Assembly (NCBI RefSeq): GCF_035189165.1
Contig: NZ_CP045246.1
Location: forward strand, 2,232,001-2,296,000
Length of the DNA: 64,000 nucleotides
From: Arthrobacter sp. JZ12
GTDB lineage: Bacteria > Actinomycetota > Actinomycetes > Actinomycetales > Micrococcaceae
Direction of reading: 5' to 3'
Part shown: positions 45,495 to 53,835 of the stretch, piece after piece
How the letters are laid out: each line of letters starts with the position of its first letter
Position numbering within the stretch: position 1 is the stretch's first letter
The notes under the pieces: model-generated
What the model was told of the DNA's origin: nothing
The model's database searches: none
Seen by the model: the letters and a program-made list of their open reading frames with translations, nothing else
Translations under genes and position numbers: made by a program

Positions 45495-46415
45495 ATGGCA
45501 TCCCAAGACCGCACGTACTATGCGGTGCTTGGGGTGAGCAGGGGCGCCACAGCCAAAGAGATCAAGGACGCCTACCGTCGGGCCGCCCGTTCAGCCCACC
45601 CCGACCACGGCGGTAGTTCGGAACTGTTCCACGACGTCGCCGTTGCATACGAGATGCTTTCAGACCCTGAACGGCGACGGCGGTACGACCGCACTCTCGG
45701 AGTGGAAGACCCGCTCCCCCACGCACGCCCAGCGCCGTCAGGAAGGCGCCCGCGGCCGACACCGGTGGATACCTTCGCTCAGCCGGCGCGTTACGAACCC
45801 TCCTACTCAACCGGAGTTGAGCCCGCGCTTCCGCTGGTTATCGCGGGAATCCAGGTCCACGGAACGGCCCGCCAACCCGGGACTCTGGCTCGACTGCGCC
45901 GGGGATCAGGGGCGCGCTATGACGGCGAGCGCGCCACAGCCCGGCTGCTCGAGGCGCAACTGCTGCCCGGCTTTCCCGCCGCGAGGCTGGTCAACGGACT
46001 CTCCTTCGGTGGGGGGGTCGACGTCGGCCACGCCGTACTTGCAGGGTACCGAATCGCCGTCATCGATTCCCTTCAGGCTCCCCCGGGCAACTACTCCTGG
46101 GATGGGCATCACCTCCGCCACCGTGGCCGGCCCGCCGGTGACGTGCGCATTCGGAATTCGGTGCGCAGGGTTCAGGATCTGTTTCCCGAGTGCAACGTCC
46201 GCGCATGGCTGGTGTTGCACGGACGACCGGACAATCCATTCGAGCCGATCATCGACTATCCGCCCAGCCTGGACCGGTCGGCGCTCGTTTCGGTGCACGT
46301 GGCCAATGCCGGCTCCCTGCTGCGCGAAGTGCGCGGTTTCCTCGCCGAAGGGCCACAGCCCGACACCGTCCAGGTTCCGGTGCTGGCGAGGCTGCTTCGC
46401 GCTGCAGCCCACTAG
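45495..46415 (+). CDS. J-domain protein with degenerate NERD-like C-terminal domain
   Basis: A 306-residue protein. Residues 6-70 are a complete J domain (YYAVLGVSRGATAKEIKDAY, HPD at 35-37), so it should stimulate DnaK. A Pro/Arg-rich linker precedes a C-terminal domain that begins at about 132 (LARLRRGSGARYDGERATARLL). This part resembles the nuclease-related NERD fold: Glu in YDGE (E145) and the strand VDVGHAVLAGYRIAVIDSL, in which the usual active-site lysine after the ID[ST] turn is Leu (L193). If it is NERD-derived, it probably lacks nuclease activity. It is followed by a short tandem repeat and trmL. Confidence 0.78.
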   Translation: MASQDRTYYAVLGVSRGATAKEIKDAYRRAARSAHPDHGGSSELFHDVAVAYEMLSDPERRRRYDRTLGVEDPLPHARPAPSGRRPRPTPVDTFAQPARYEPSYSTGVEPALPLVIAGIQVHGTARQPGTLARLRRGSGARYDGERATARLLEAQLLPGFPAARLVNGLSFGGGVDVGHAVLAGYRIAVIDSLQAPPGNYSWDGHHLRHRGRPAGDVRIRNSVRRVQDLFPECNVRAWLVLHGRPDNPFEPIIDYPPSLDRSALVSVHVANAGSLLREVRGFLAEGPQPDTVQVPVLARLLRAAAH

Positions 46416-46420
46416 AACGA

Positions 46421-46468
46421 CAGGGCGTCAGGACGGCAGGGCGTGAGGATGGCAGGGCGTTAGGATGG
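46421..46468 (+). repeat. Three tandem 16-bp repeats before trmL
   Basis: Three contiguous copies of CAGGGCGT[CGT]AGGA[CT]GG at 46421-46436, 46437-46452 and 46453-46468 fill most of the 57-bp gap between the J-domain gene and trmL. A partial fourth copy leads into the GTG start at 46473. Each unit has AGGA, so each could serve as a ribosome-binding site; the last AGGA is nine bases before the GTG. Confidence 0.8.
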
Positions 46469-46472
46469 CACG

Positions 46473-46958
46473 GTGTTCCGCATCCTCTTCTACACTCCCG
46501 AAATTCCCGGCAACACCGGAAACGCCATCAGGCTCGCTGCCGTCACGGGCGCGGAACTCCATTTGGTGGAGCCGCTGGGGTTTGATCTTGATGATGCAAA
46601 GCTCCGGCGGGCCGGACTCGACTACCATGACCTCGCGGTCCTGACCGTCCACCCGGACCTCGAGACAGCCCTCGGCGCCCTGCAGCCCGACAGGCTCTTC
46701 GCCTACACAGCCGAGGGCACCGTGAACTATTCCGACATCCAGTACCGCCCCGGGGATGTCCTCCTCTTCGGGCCGGAGTCAGTCGGGCTGCCCGCCGATG
46801 TGAAGGACCACCCCGCAGTGACTTCGCGTGTAAGGCTGCCCATGCTCCCGTCCCGGCGTTCGCTGAACCTTGCCAATTCCGCGTCGATCGTGGTCTACGA
46901 AGCCTGGCGACAGCAGGGGTTCAAGGGTGCGCAACTAACATCTGAAAGGCAGGTATGA
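46473..46958 (+). CDS. trmL: tRNA (cytidine/uridine-34-2'-O)-methyltransferase TrmL
   Basis: A 161-residue SPOUT methyltransferase of single-domain length. The trefoil-knot motifs are all visible: FYTPEIPGNTGNAIRLAA at the N-terminus, LLFGPESVGLP near 94-104 and VRLPMLPSRRSLNLANSASI near 117-137. The enzyme methylates the ribose of wobble C34/U34 in leucine tRNAs. It starts at a GTG after the tandem repeats and overlaps the following methyltransferase gene by ATGA. Confidence 0.92.
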   Translation: MFRILFYTPEIPGNTGNAIRLAAVTGAELHLVEPLGFDLDDAKLRRAGLDYHDLAVLTVHPDLETALGALQPDRLFAYTAEGTVNYSDIQYRPGDVLLFGPESVGLPADVKDHPAVTSRVRLPMLPSRRSLNLANSASIVVYEAWRQQGFKGAQLTSERQV

Positions 46959-47749
46959 CCACCGTTGGAGAGCTCTTCAATGACGCCGCCGAGCACTTCG
47001 AGCGTCTGGCCCCCGCGCTGTGGAATCCGATGGGGAACGCCGTCGTAGCAGCAGCCGGACTTTCCCTTGATCAGCGCGTCCTCGATGTCTGTTGCGGCAG
47101 TGGTGCAAGCACTATCCCCGCAGCACAGGAAGTCGGACCGGGCGGCCGGGTCGACGCCGTCGACCTCTCGTCCGAACTCCTTGACCTCGCAGCGGCCAAG
47201 GCGAGCGCTCTGGACATTGACACCATCACGTTTGCAAGGTCCGACGCCGCCACCTGGACGGGATCGGAACCCTACGACGCTGTGCTTTGCTGCTACGGAT
47301 TGTTCTTCCTGCCCGACATGGCAGCGGGAGTCCGTCATCTCGCCTCCCAGCTGCGGCGCGGCGGCAGGCTGGCGGTCAGCACCTGGCAGGAACAGGCCCA
47401 CAAACCTTTCGTGACCCTATTCGAGGAAGCGTGCTTCGAAGAGCAGCCGCATTTGCGGGATGCTCCTGAACCGCGCCCGAGCCGTCAGCTTCGGGAAATC
47501 TCGACCCCGGAGAAGCTGGACGGTTTCCTGGCCTCCTGCGGGTTCGAGGACACAAAGATCGACGAGATGGCTCTTCAAGTTCCGCTCGATGCGGAACTTG
47601 CCTGGGAACTGGTTTTGGGCACCGGGTATCGGGCCCTGCTCCCCATCGACCAGGACGGCCGCGACCGAATTCGGGACCGCTTCCTGGGAACTCTCGGAGA
47701 TGACTTCGCACTCAACGCCGACTCACTGATCGCGGTAGCCAGCCGGTAA
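46955..47749 (+). CDS. SAM-dependent methyltransferase, class I
   Basis: A 264-residue soluble enzyme with the SAM-binding motif I VLDVCCGSGASTIPAA near 46-60, an acidic VDAVDLSSELLDLAA (motif II) and YDAVLCCYGLFFLPD (post-motif). The C-terminal half is a divergent domain (RQLREISTPEKLDGFLASCG). The substrate is unknown; UbiE/COQ5-like small-molecule methyltransferases are the closest in pattern. It starts inside the trmL stop (ATGA) and is followed by the sigK promoter region. Confidence 0.8.
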   Translation: MTTVGELFNDAAEHFERLAPALWNPMGNAVVAAAGLSLDQRVLDVCCGSGASTIPAAQEVGPGGRVDAVDLSSELLDLAAAKASALDIDTITFARSDAATWTGSEPYDAVLCCYGLFFLPDMAAGVRHLASQLRRGGRLAVSTWQEQAHKPFVTLFEEACFEEQPHLRDAPEPRPSRQLREISTPEKLDGFLASCGFEDTKIDEMALQVPLDAELAWELVLGTGYRALLPIDQDGRDRIRDRFLGTLGDDFALNADSLIAVASR

Positions 47750-47760
47750 CTACCGCTGAC

Positions 47761-47788
47761 CCATCCGCGGGTTCGCCCGCTCCGAATC
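47761..47788 (+). promoter_or_regulatory. SigK-type promoter upstream of sigK
   Basis: CCATCC at 47761-47766 and CCGAATC at 47782-47788, 15 bases apart, match the -35 and -10 elements known for SigK-dependent promoters in M. tuberculosis. The site lies just after the preceding methyltransferase stop and about 130 bp before the sigK start, as expected for an autoregulated sigma-factor gene. Confidence 0.7.
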
Positions 47789-47916
47789 ATTCACGCTGAT
47801 AGTGAGGGAGATGGCGGTGTCGCATGATGGACGTTGGGCAGCAGGCAGGCATGCTCGTTCCCTTGGCGGATCCTGTTGTTCGGGAAGAACCCTTGGGCGT
47901 TCTATGCTTGAGGCCT

Positions 47917-48531
47917 ATGGATACGCCGCGTGTGAGCCGACTCACCTCCTCCGAAACGGAAGCGTCCGGCGGAGAGCCTGCAGGGTCTGCAGCGGATCTG
48001 GCCGGACTCCTTGACCGGATTGCGCAGCAAGACCAGGGCGCGTTCGCGGACTTCTACGCCTTAACCTCGCGGAGAGTCTATGGACTTGCACGGCGCGTCC
48101 TGATCGATCCCGAGCTCAGCGAGGACACAACGCAGGAGGTCTACCTTCAGGTTTGGAACAGCGCAGCACGGTTCGACCCTGCTGCCGGGAGCCCCATGGC
48201 CTGGCTGATGACACTGGCGCACCGGCGTGCGGTGGACCGGGTGCGCTCGGAGCAGAGTTCCACCGAGCGCGAGGCGCGGTACGGGGCGGCTATGCAGGTG
48301 AAGGACCACGACGACGTCGTCGATACCGTTACTCAGCGGCTGGAGGCGGAAGCTGTCATCGAATGTCTCGAAACGCTCACGCCCACACAGCAGGAATCGG
48401 TTCGCCTGGCCTACTACGGCGGCCTGACCTACCGGGAAGTCGCCGAGAAACTTCAGGTGGCGGTACCAACCATCAAGTCGAGAATCAGGGACGGGCTTAT
48501 CCGGCTGAAAACCTGTCTGGGGGTGAGCTGA
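47917..48531 (+). CDS. sigK: ECF RNA polymerase sigma factor SigK
   Basis: About 204 residues from the ATG at 47917; a longer in-frame start at 47824 is open, but its extra residues do not look like a sigma-factor N-terminus. Region 2 has FADFYALTSRRVYGLARRVL and MAWLMTLAHRRAVDRVRSEQ. Region 4 has LTPTQQESVRLAYYGGLTYREVAEKL and TIKSRIRDGLIRLK. The pattern matches mycobacterial SigK, which controls secreted antigens there. A SigK-type promoter lies upstream and the anti-sigma factor gene starts one base after the stop. Confidence 0.9.
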   Translation: MDTPRVSRLTSSETEASGGEPAGSAADLAGLLDRIAQQDQGAFADFYALTSRRVYGLARRVLIDPELSEDTTQEVYLQVWNSAARFDPAAGSPMAWLMTLAHRRAVDRVRSEQSSTEREARYGAAMQVKDHDDVVDTVTQRLEAEAVIECLETLTPTQQESVRLAYYGGLTYREVAEKLQVAVPTIKSRIRDGLIRLKTCLGVS

Positions 48532-48532
48532 G

Positions 48533-49345
48533 ATGCAGGACAAGGATATGAACAAGCGGTTCGCGGACAACCTTCAGCAGGACCTGGAAAACGGCCTTGC
48601 CCTCGAATGGGCCGAGGTCTATGCGCTGGACGCTGTAAGCGATGAAGAGCGAGCGACTCTTGAGGGCTACATGTCCAGCGCTGCTCCCACGGTGCGTGAG
48701 GCATTCGACAGCCGCGTCAGGTCCACACGGGAGACTCTCGCTCGGGCCTACGCGGTAGACGAGGCCGAGCCGCCCGCAGACCTGTTCGACCGGATCATGG
48801 GCAGCCTGCCCGCAGCAGAACGCCCTGCCGCTCCTGATCAGACCCCGATCTCCGCTCCTGCTCCGGTTGTCGAGCTCGCCCAGCGGCGTGAACGGCGAAC
48901 CACCTCTTCGGTGACACGCTGGCTTTTGGCCGCGGCCGCTGCCGTAGTCCTGGCGGTGGGCGGAGTGACCATAGCGCAGAACCTGCAGCCGTCGTCAGTT
49001 GAGCAGGAAGTGCTTCGGGCGGCTGACCTGCAGCGCGACGAGGTCGCAATCGGCGCCGGCGGTACCGCGGAACTGGCGGTTTCCAGGTCGGAGGACGCCG
49101 CCGTCGTCACCCTGGACGGAGTTCCCGCGCCTCCCGAAGGCAAGGTCTACCAAATGTGGCGCCTGCCGGAGGGCGGAGCATCACCGGAATCGCTCGGAAC
49201 CATGACCGGCGAAGACGTCGCCCATACCGAAGTCGCCATCGAAGGCATCAGTGCCTATAGCGGCCTGGCGATCACGGTGGAGCCCGAAGGCGGTTCGGAG
49301 ACCCCCACCCTGCCGCTGGTCGTCCAGATACCCTTCGACGCGTGA
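48533..49345 (+). CDS. rskA: Anti-sigma-K factor RskA
   Basis: A 270-residue single-pass membrane protein. The cytoplasmic N-terminal zinc-less anti-sigma domain (about 20-95, LEWAEVYALDAVSDEERATLE) binds SigK. One transmembrane helix lies at 129-147. The extracytoplasmic domain (about 150-270) has the RskA signature LDGVPAPPEGKVYQMWRL and VEPEGGSETPTLP near the end. Release of SigK is expected to follow regulated proteolysis. It follows sigK by one base, so stoichiometry is coupled. Confidence 0.9.
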   Translation: MQDKDMNKRFADNLQQDLENGLALEWAEVYALDAVSDEERATLEGYMSSAAPTVREAFDSRVRSTRETLARAYAVDEAEPPADLFDRIMGSLPAAERPAAPDQTPISAPAPVVELAQRRERRTTSSVTRWLLAAAAAVVLAVGGVTIAQNLQPSSVEQEVLRAADLQRDEVAIGAGGTAELAVSRSEDAAVVTLDGVPAPPEGKVYQMWRLPEGGASPESLGTMTGEDVAHTEVAIEGISAYSGLAITVEPEGGSETPTLPLVVQIPFDA

Positions 49346-49351
49346 GCTGCC

Positions 49352-50110
49352 CTAGAAGCCGGCGATCGTAGCTTCTGTGTTGACTGGAACTTTCTGAAAG
49401 GCTTCGGCGCTCCGACCTTCCGGCAAACCGGCACGCGTTGCGTTCGCCGTGAGGAAGCCCCGCACGCTCCGGTCCATCCGCTCCACGTCAGGGTGCTGGC
49501 TGGTGTGGAAATGCAGGGCGCGCATCTTGTCCTCGACATGCTCGGTTACGTCGACGAAGTGGTTTTCCAGGTGGGAGGGGCCGCCGTAAAACCACAGCCA
49601 GGGAAGGCGGTATGCCTCCAGCCCCTTCGCCGCCAGCTCGGGGAAGGCATAGGGGTTCTCAACGGCCGGGTAGACCGCCCGGGTGACTGCCTCCCCGCAG
49701 GCGAGGTGATCGGGGTGTGACTTCTGGATACGGTCCCAGTTCCGCTCCGGGTGCATGGACAGGACGATCTGCGGACGCAGGGCCCGGATGAGCTCAACGA
49801 TGCTTGCGACCAATTCGTGGCTGGGCTCCAGGTAGCCGTCGCGGTGCCCCAAAAAGTGGATCGTTTCCACGCCCACCAGACGCGCTGCCGCCCGCTGCTC
49901 CTCGCGGCGGCGCTCAACAATGTCCGGGCGGTGCTCCTCCGAGAACCCGCCGGCGTCGCCGTCAGTCATGATGCAGTAATCCACGACGACGCCCGCCGCC
50001 GTCCAGCGGGCGATGGTGCCGGCCGCACCGAAATCGATATCGTCCGGGTGCGCCGCGAAACACAGAACCCGGTCCACGCCCTCTTCCCGCTTGGAGGGTT
50101 CCTGTGCCAC
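49352..50110 (-). CDS. PIG-L/LmbE-family deacetylase
   Basis: A 252-residue zinc-dependent deacetylase. The metal ligands are in AAHPDDIDFGAAGT (H21, D24) and SHPDHLACG (His near 130). YCIMTDGDAGG and IHFLGHRDGYL also fit the family. Related enzymes include MshB and Mca of mycothiol metabolism and GlcNAc-type deacetylases; which of these it resembles most cannot be decided here. It converges with rskA (6 bp between the stops) and lies 2 bp downstream of etfA on the same strand, so it is probably co-transcribed with etfA. Confidence 0.83.
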   Translation of the reverse strand: MAQEPSKREEGVDRVLCFAAHPDDIDFGAAGTIARWTAAGVVVDYCIMTDGDAGGFSEEHRPDIVERRREEQRAAARLVGVETIHFLGHRDGYLEPSHELVASIVELIRALRPQIVLSMHPERNWDRIQKSHPDHLACGEAVTRAVYPAVENPYAFPELAAKGLEAYRLPWLWFYGGPSHLENHFVDVTEHVEDKMRALHFHTSQHPDVERMDRSVRGFLTANATRAGLPEGRSAEAFQKVPVNTEATIAGF

Positions 50111-50112
50111 CC

Positions 50113-51060
50113 TCAGCCCTTGCGCTTTCTGATCTCTTCCGTCGCCTGCGGCAGCACCGTAGCGAGATCACCCACAACGCCGAAGTCGGCGATCTCGAAG
50201 ACCGGGGCGTCCGGGTCCTTGTTCACCGCTACGATGACCTTCGCGGTTTGCATCCCTGCCTTCTGCTGGATGGCACCGGAAATACCAGCCGAGACATACA
50301 GCTGCGGCGATACAGTCTTGCCTGTCTGCCCGATCTGGGCAGAGTGGTCGATCCACCCCGCGTCGGTAGCCGCACGGGAAGCTCCGACAGCGCCGCCAAG
50401 CGCGTCCGCGAGATCCTCAACGGGGCTGAAGTCGCCGTCGACGCCGCGCCCGCCAGCCACCACAATCCTCGCTTCATCCAGAGAGGGGCGCCCGCTTGCC
50501 GTCTTCTCCGACCGGCCGGTGATCCGTGCAGCCGCAGTCGGTGCCGGAACGTCGATCTCGCGAACCTCCGGCGTACCTGCTTCCGTTGGGTCCGCAACCT
50601 CGATGCTGTTGGACTTGACTGTGATGATGGGGCGGCCGGTGGTGACAACAGCGTTGACCGTGTAGGAGCCTGCGAAGACCGACTTGGTCACAGTGAAGTC
50701 CGGGGCAATAGCGACCGCGTCCGTGATGACACCGGATTCGAGCCTAACCCCGGCCCGGGCCGCGATCTCTTTCGCCTCGAATGTATTGCCGAGCAGTAGT
50801 GCGCCTGCGTTCGCGGCTTCCGCGGCGGCGGCAAGGAAGGCCGCCTTGCCTGCAACCAGCAGGTCGGCAAGCCCCGAGTCTGACGGCTGGAAGACCGTCT
50901 GCACACCGTAGGCACCAAGTTCGGCCGCTACAGCGCTGTCCAATTCCCCGATCAGGGCAACGGATGGCTCGCCGAGCGTCCCGGCGAGGGTCAGCAATTC
51001 CCGGTCGGTCTTGTGCAGGCTGGCGCCGGGATTGTCGAGATATACGAGGACGGTTGCCAT
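50113..51060 (-). CDS. etfA: Electron transfer flavoprotein alpha subunit
   Basis: A 315-residue protein. The N-terminal domain (about 1-185) has the ETF alpha/beta fold, and the C-terminal FAD-binding domain is clear: GGRGVDGDFSPVEDLADAL, VGASRAATDAGWIDHSAQIG, GKTVSPQLYVSAGISGAIQ and VAVNKDPDAPVFEIADFGVV. With EtfB it carries electrons from acyl-CoA and other flavin dehydrogenases to the quinone pool. It is 57 bp downstream of etfB. Confidence 0.93.
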   Translation of the reverse strand: MATVLVYLDNPGASLHKTDRELLTLAGTLGEPSVALIGELDSAVAAELGAYGVQTVFQPSDSGLADLLVAGKAAFLAAAAEAANAGALLLGNTFEAKEIAARAGVRLESGVITDAVAIAPDFTVTKSVFAGSYTVNAVVTTGRPIITVKSNSIEVADPTEAGTPEVREIDVPAPTAAARITGRSEKTASGRPSLDEARIVVAGGRGVDGDFSPVEDLADALGGAVGASRAATDAGWIDHSAQIGQTGKTVSPQLYVSAGISGAIQQKAGMQTAKVIVAVNKDPDAPVFEIADFGVVGDLATVLPQATEEIRKRKG

Positions 51061-51117
51061 GGCAAGGCTCCTTGAGAAGAGGGTCGCTGGAAGAAGTCGC
51101 TGGTAGGAAGTGGCGCT

Positions 51118-51942
51118 CTAGAGCAGCTTCTGCTCCGCGAGGAAATCGACCAGCCGGATCCCGGCATCTCCCTCGTCGGTGATGATTACACCTTGCGAGC
51201 GGGGAGGTCGCGGCTGAGCATCATTCACGCGGGTCCAGGCGCCGGCCAAGCCTACTTCGGACGCGTCAAGTCCTATGTCTGCCAGTGAGAGCGTCGTAAT
51301 GGTCTTCTTCTTCGCCGCCATGATGCCCTTAAAGTTCGGGTACCGGGGCTCGTTGATCTGGTCTGTCACCGAGACCACAGCCGGCAGGGCGCTCTCCACA
51401 GTTTCGGCAACGTGGTCGCTTTCCCGCCGGGCAGTCAGCCGCCAGCCGCCGTCCTCCTGTTGCAATTCGAGCGAGGATGCGAAGGTTACCTGCGGCAGGC
51501 CGAGCATTTCGGCAAGCTGCGCGGGAACAAGGGAGGTCTCGCCGTCGGTGGATGCCATCCCCGTCAGCACCAGATCGACGTCACCCAGATGACGGACAAC
51601 AGCCGCGAGCGCCTTTGATGTTCCGGAGGCATCGGACCCGGCCAGTGCCTCGTCGCTGAGGTGCACGCCGTCATGGGCACCGATCTGAAGCGCCTTCTTG
51701 ACTGCATTAACCGCTCCGGCAGGACCCATCGTCACCGCCGTGACACGGTGCCCGGCTGCCTCACCGCCTCTGGCCTCGATCAGCTGCAGCGCCGCTTCCA
51801 GGGCGTACTCGTCAAGTTCCGACAGGATGCTCTCCGAGCGGTCGGTAGTGTTGTTGTCCCCGCTCAGGTGCCGATCGAACTGTGCGTCAGGGACATGCTT
51901 AACCAGTACCGCGATTTTCAGTGCGGATTCTGTCTCGGCCAT
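51118..51942 (-). CDS. etfB: Electron transfer flavoprotein beta subunit
   Basis: About 274 residues from the ATG at 51942, preceded by GGAGGA; a longer frame to 51990 begins with residues unlike the family. The AMP-binding signature AVTMGPAGAVNAVKKALQIGA is near residues 60-80, and GMASTDGETSLVPAQLAEML near 120-140. The SVTDQINEPRYPNFKGIMAAKKK segment is the usual ETF-beta signature. It forms a heterodimer with the EtfA encoded next. Confidence 0.93.
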   Translation of the reverse strand: MAETESALKIAVLVKHVPDAQFDRHLSGDNNTTDRSESILSELDEYALEAALQLIEARGGEAAGHRVTAVTMGPAGAVNAVKKALQIGAHDGVHLSDEALAGSDASGTSKALAAVVRHLGDVDLVLTGMASTDGETSLVPAQLAEMLGLPQVTFASSLELQQEDGGWRLTARRESDHVAETVESALPAVVSVTDQINEPRYPNFKGIMAAKKKTITTLSLADIGLDASEVGLAGAWTRVNDAQPRPPRSQGVIITDEGDAGIRLVDFLAEQKLL

Positions 51943-52020
51943 TGCTGCCTTTCCTCCGGCTTCTAGCTGCCGCACACAAGCTAACCACACCGGTGCGCCG
52001 TTTACGGCAGGGATATGACG

Positions 52021-52055
52021 CCAAAAGCAGCCCTTCCAGGAAGGGCTGCTTTTGG
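52021..52055 (-). terminator. Strong terminator after the HtrA-like protease gene
   Basis: Arms 52021-52037 and 52039-52055 are exact 17-base reverse complements around one base (a realistic loop opens to CCAGG). On the minus strand the stem ends in TTTTGG. It lies 22 bp past the protease stop and separates that gene from etfB. Confidence 0.85.
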
Positions 52056-52076
52056 CGAGGGTCCAGGCGGGATTCC

Positions 52077-53528
52077 CTAGGCGGGCGCCTGCCCGACAGT
52101 GACGTCGAGCGTGAGCGTCTCCCCGCCGCGGAGGAGCTCCACCGTTGTCGTCTCGCCTTCGGCAAGCATGCGCACAGCAGCCGTCAACGCCTGTGGATCG
52201 TCAATCACCAGTTCACCGACCTTGGTGATCACGTCGCCCTCCTGGATCCCGGCTGTCTCAGCAGGGCTACCGCCTTCAATTGACTGCACCTCGGCGCCCA
52301 CTGAGAAGGAGCTGGCCGATGCTTCCTCACCACCCGATGCCGCTGCACCGACGCTCACGCCGAGGAAGCCGTGCGTGGCTTCTCCATTGGCGATGATCTC
52401 GTTGGCGACGCGTTGGGCGTAGTTGATCGGGATGGAGAAGCCGACGCCTATGTTTCCCGCACTTTCTCCGCTTCCGGCAGAGGCAATCGCAACATTGACC
52501 CCGATGATGCGGCCCTGCGAGTCCACCAGGGCGCCTCCCGAATTGCCCTGGTTGATTGCAGCGTCCGTCTGTATAACGTTCAGGAAGATGGACCCCTGCG
52601 CTGACTGCTCCGGGGCCTGCGAGCCGTCCGGCGGAAGGAAGTTGAATCCCTCGCCCGGCTCCTGCTCGGGCGCGTCCGACTGCTGTTCCGGAACGGCCGA
52701 TGACTGAACGGCGATGGTTCGGTTCAGAGTGGAAATGATTCCGTCTGTGACTGTCCCGCTGAGTCCGAGGGGTGCGCCGATAGCGATCGCCACATCTCCT
52801 ACATTGAGTTCGGAGGAGTCGGCGAGCGTTGCCGGCTGTAGATCCGGCGCATCGATCTTGATCACTGCAAGGTCGGAAAGCGGATCGGTGCCAACCACCT
52901 GCGCCTGAAATACCCGGCCGTCGTTCGTCTTGACTTCGACCGCCGGATCAGCCACCTGGCCACCCAGGGTGACCACATGGGTGTTCGTCAGGATGTGGCC
53001 TTCGGCGTCGAGGATGATTCCCGAACCGGACCCGCCGGATCCCGCTCCACTGACCGAAATGGTGACAACACTCGGTGATGCCTTGGCAGCGGCGCCGGTA
53101 ATCTCGTTGACACTTTCGGTGTCATTGACGACGACGGACTCCGCCTGCGCTGCCCCTCCGTTGGCTCCGCCGCCTCCGGACTCCAGCAGGGCATCAGCGC
53201 CGGCCACCACGCCGCCACCGATGAGGCCGGCAACCAGCATGCCGGCGATGAAAGTGCCGGTTCCCACCCGCTCCTTTGCCTTGCCCCCTTGAATGTTCTC
53301 GGGCTGCTGATGATGCGGGCCGTAACCGAACGCGCCGTTTCCGTAATGCTCCGTCTCCCTGTGGGCCTCCGCGTGCTGGGTAGCCTGTGCCTGAGCCTCG
53401 TGAGGAAGAGCGGGCTGCTGCTCTGTCCGGGGGTACAGCGGGTGGTCTTCCCCCCATCGGGGACTCGGCGGGTTCTGCGGCCTCGGAGGAAGCGGTCCAT
53501 TGTAGGAACCGGGGTTGTTCTCGGTCAT
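52077..53528 (-). CDS. HtrA/DegP-like serine protease with PDZ domain
   Basis: A 483-residue membrane-anchored protease from the ATG at 53528, preceded by AAAGGA. The open frame to 53960 adds a region unlike the family. The N-terminal 90 residues are proline- and glutamine-rich and cytoplasmic. One transmembrane helix lies at 92-114. The trypsin fold has H184 (ILTNTHVVT), D219 (DPLSDLAV) and S330 (GNSGGALV). A PDZ domain covers about 385-475 (VQSIEGGSPAETAGIQEGD). It should degrade or refold damaged envelope proteins, as in mycobacterial HtrA/PepD. It is divergent from the TPM gene. Confidence 0.92.
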   Translation of the reverse strand: MTENNPGSYNGPLPPRPQNPPSPRWGEDHPLYPRTEQQPALPHEAQAQATQHAEAHRETEHYGNGAFGYGPHHQQPENIQGGKAKERVGTGTFIAGMLVAGLIGGGVVAGADALLESGGGGANGGAAQAESVVVNDTESVNEITGAAAKASPSVVTISVSGAGSGGSGSGIILDAEGHILTNTHVVTLGGQVADPAVEVKTNDGRVFQAQVVGTDPLSDLAVIKIDAPDLQPATLADSSELNVGDVAIAIGAPLGLSGTVTDGIISTLNRTIAVQSSAVPEQQSDAPEQEPGEGFNFLPPDGSQAPEQSAQGSIFLNVIQTDAAINQGNSGGALVDSQGRIIGVNVAIASAGSGESAGNIGVGFSIPINYAQRVANEIIANGEATHGFLGVSVGAAASGGEEASASSFSVGAEVQSIEGGSPAETAGIQEGDVITKVGELVIDDPQALTAAVRMLAEGETTTVELLRGGETLTLDVTVGQAPA

Positions 53529-53835
53529 CGGGTGTCCTTTCAATGATGCTTCCAGCACTATGCCAAGGCAGCCTGAGCCAACAGCCCACATTAGCTGTAA
53601 GCGCGCTGTGAGCCGACCAAGCGGCACGTCTTGACTCCCATTCTTCCGCACTGCCATCCGCTCCGCGCTCCTCCGCACGCCTTCGCCATTTCGCTCCAGG
53701 CATACGCGGTCCGGTGGACTGCCTTCAGACGGCACCATAGAATCGCAAACAGGCGAACCCGGGGATTTTGCCCATGCAGGCCGGGTTTTTCGCCCGTTCC
53801 CGGAGCGCCCGGCGGACACAGCTGAAGGGTCGTGC
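53529..53835. other. Divergent intergenic region between the protease and TPM genes
   Basis: A 307-bp gap. On the plus strand TGGACT (53715-53720) and TAGAAT (53738-53743), 17 bp apart, form a good promoter. The downstream leader contains an imperfect inverted repeat: GGCGAACCCGG at 53753-53763 pairs with CCGGGTTTTTCGCC at 53781-53794, with a two-base bulge. On the minus strand I see no convincing promoter for the protease. Confidence 0.5.
53715..53743 (+). promoter_or_regulatory. Candidate promoter of the TPM-pspA pair
   Basis: TGGACT and TAGAAT hexamers with a 17-bp spacer match the sigma-70 consensus at four and five of six bases. They lie about 93 bp before the TPM gene start, leaving a structured leader between. 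Confidence 0.45.
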
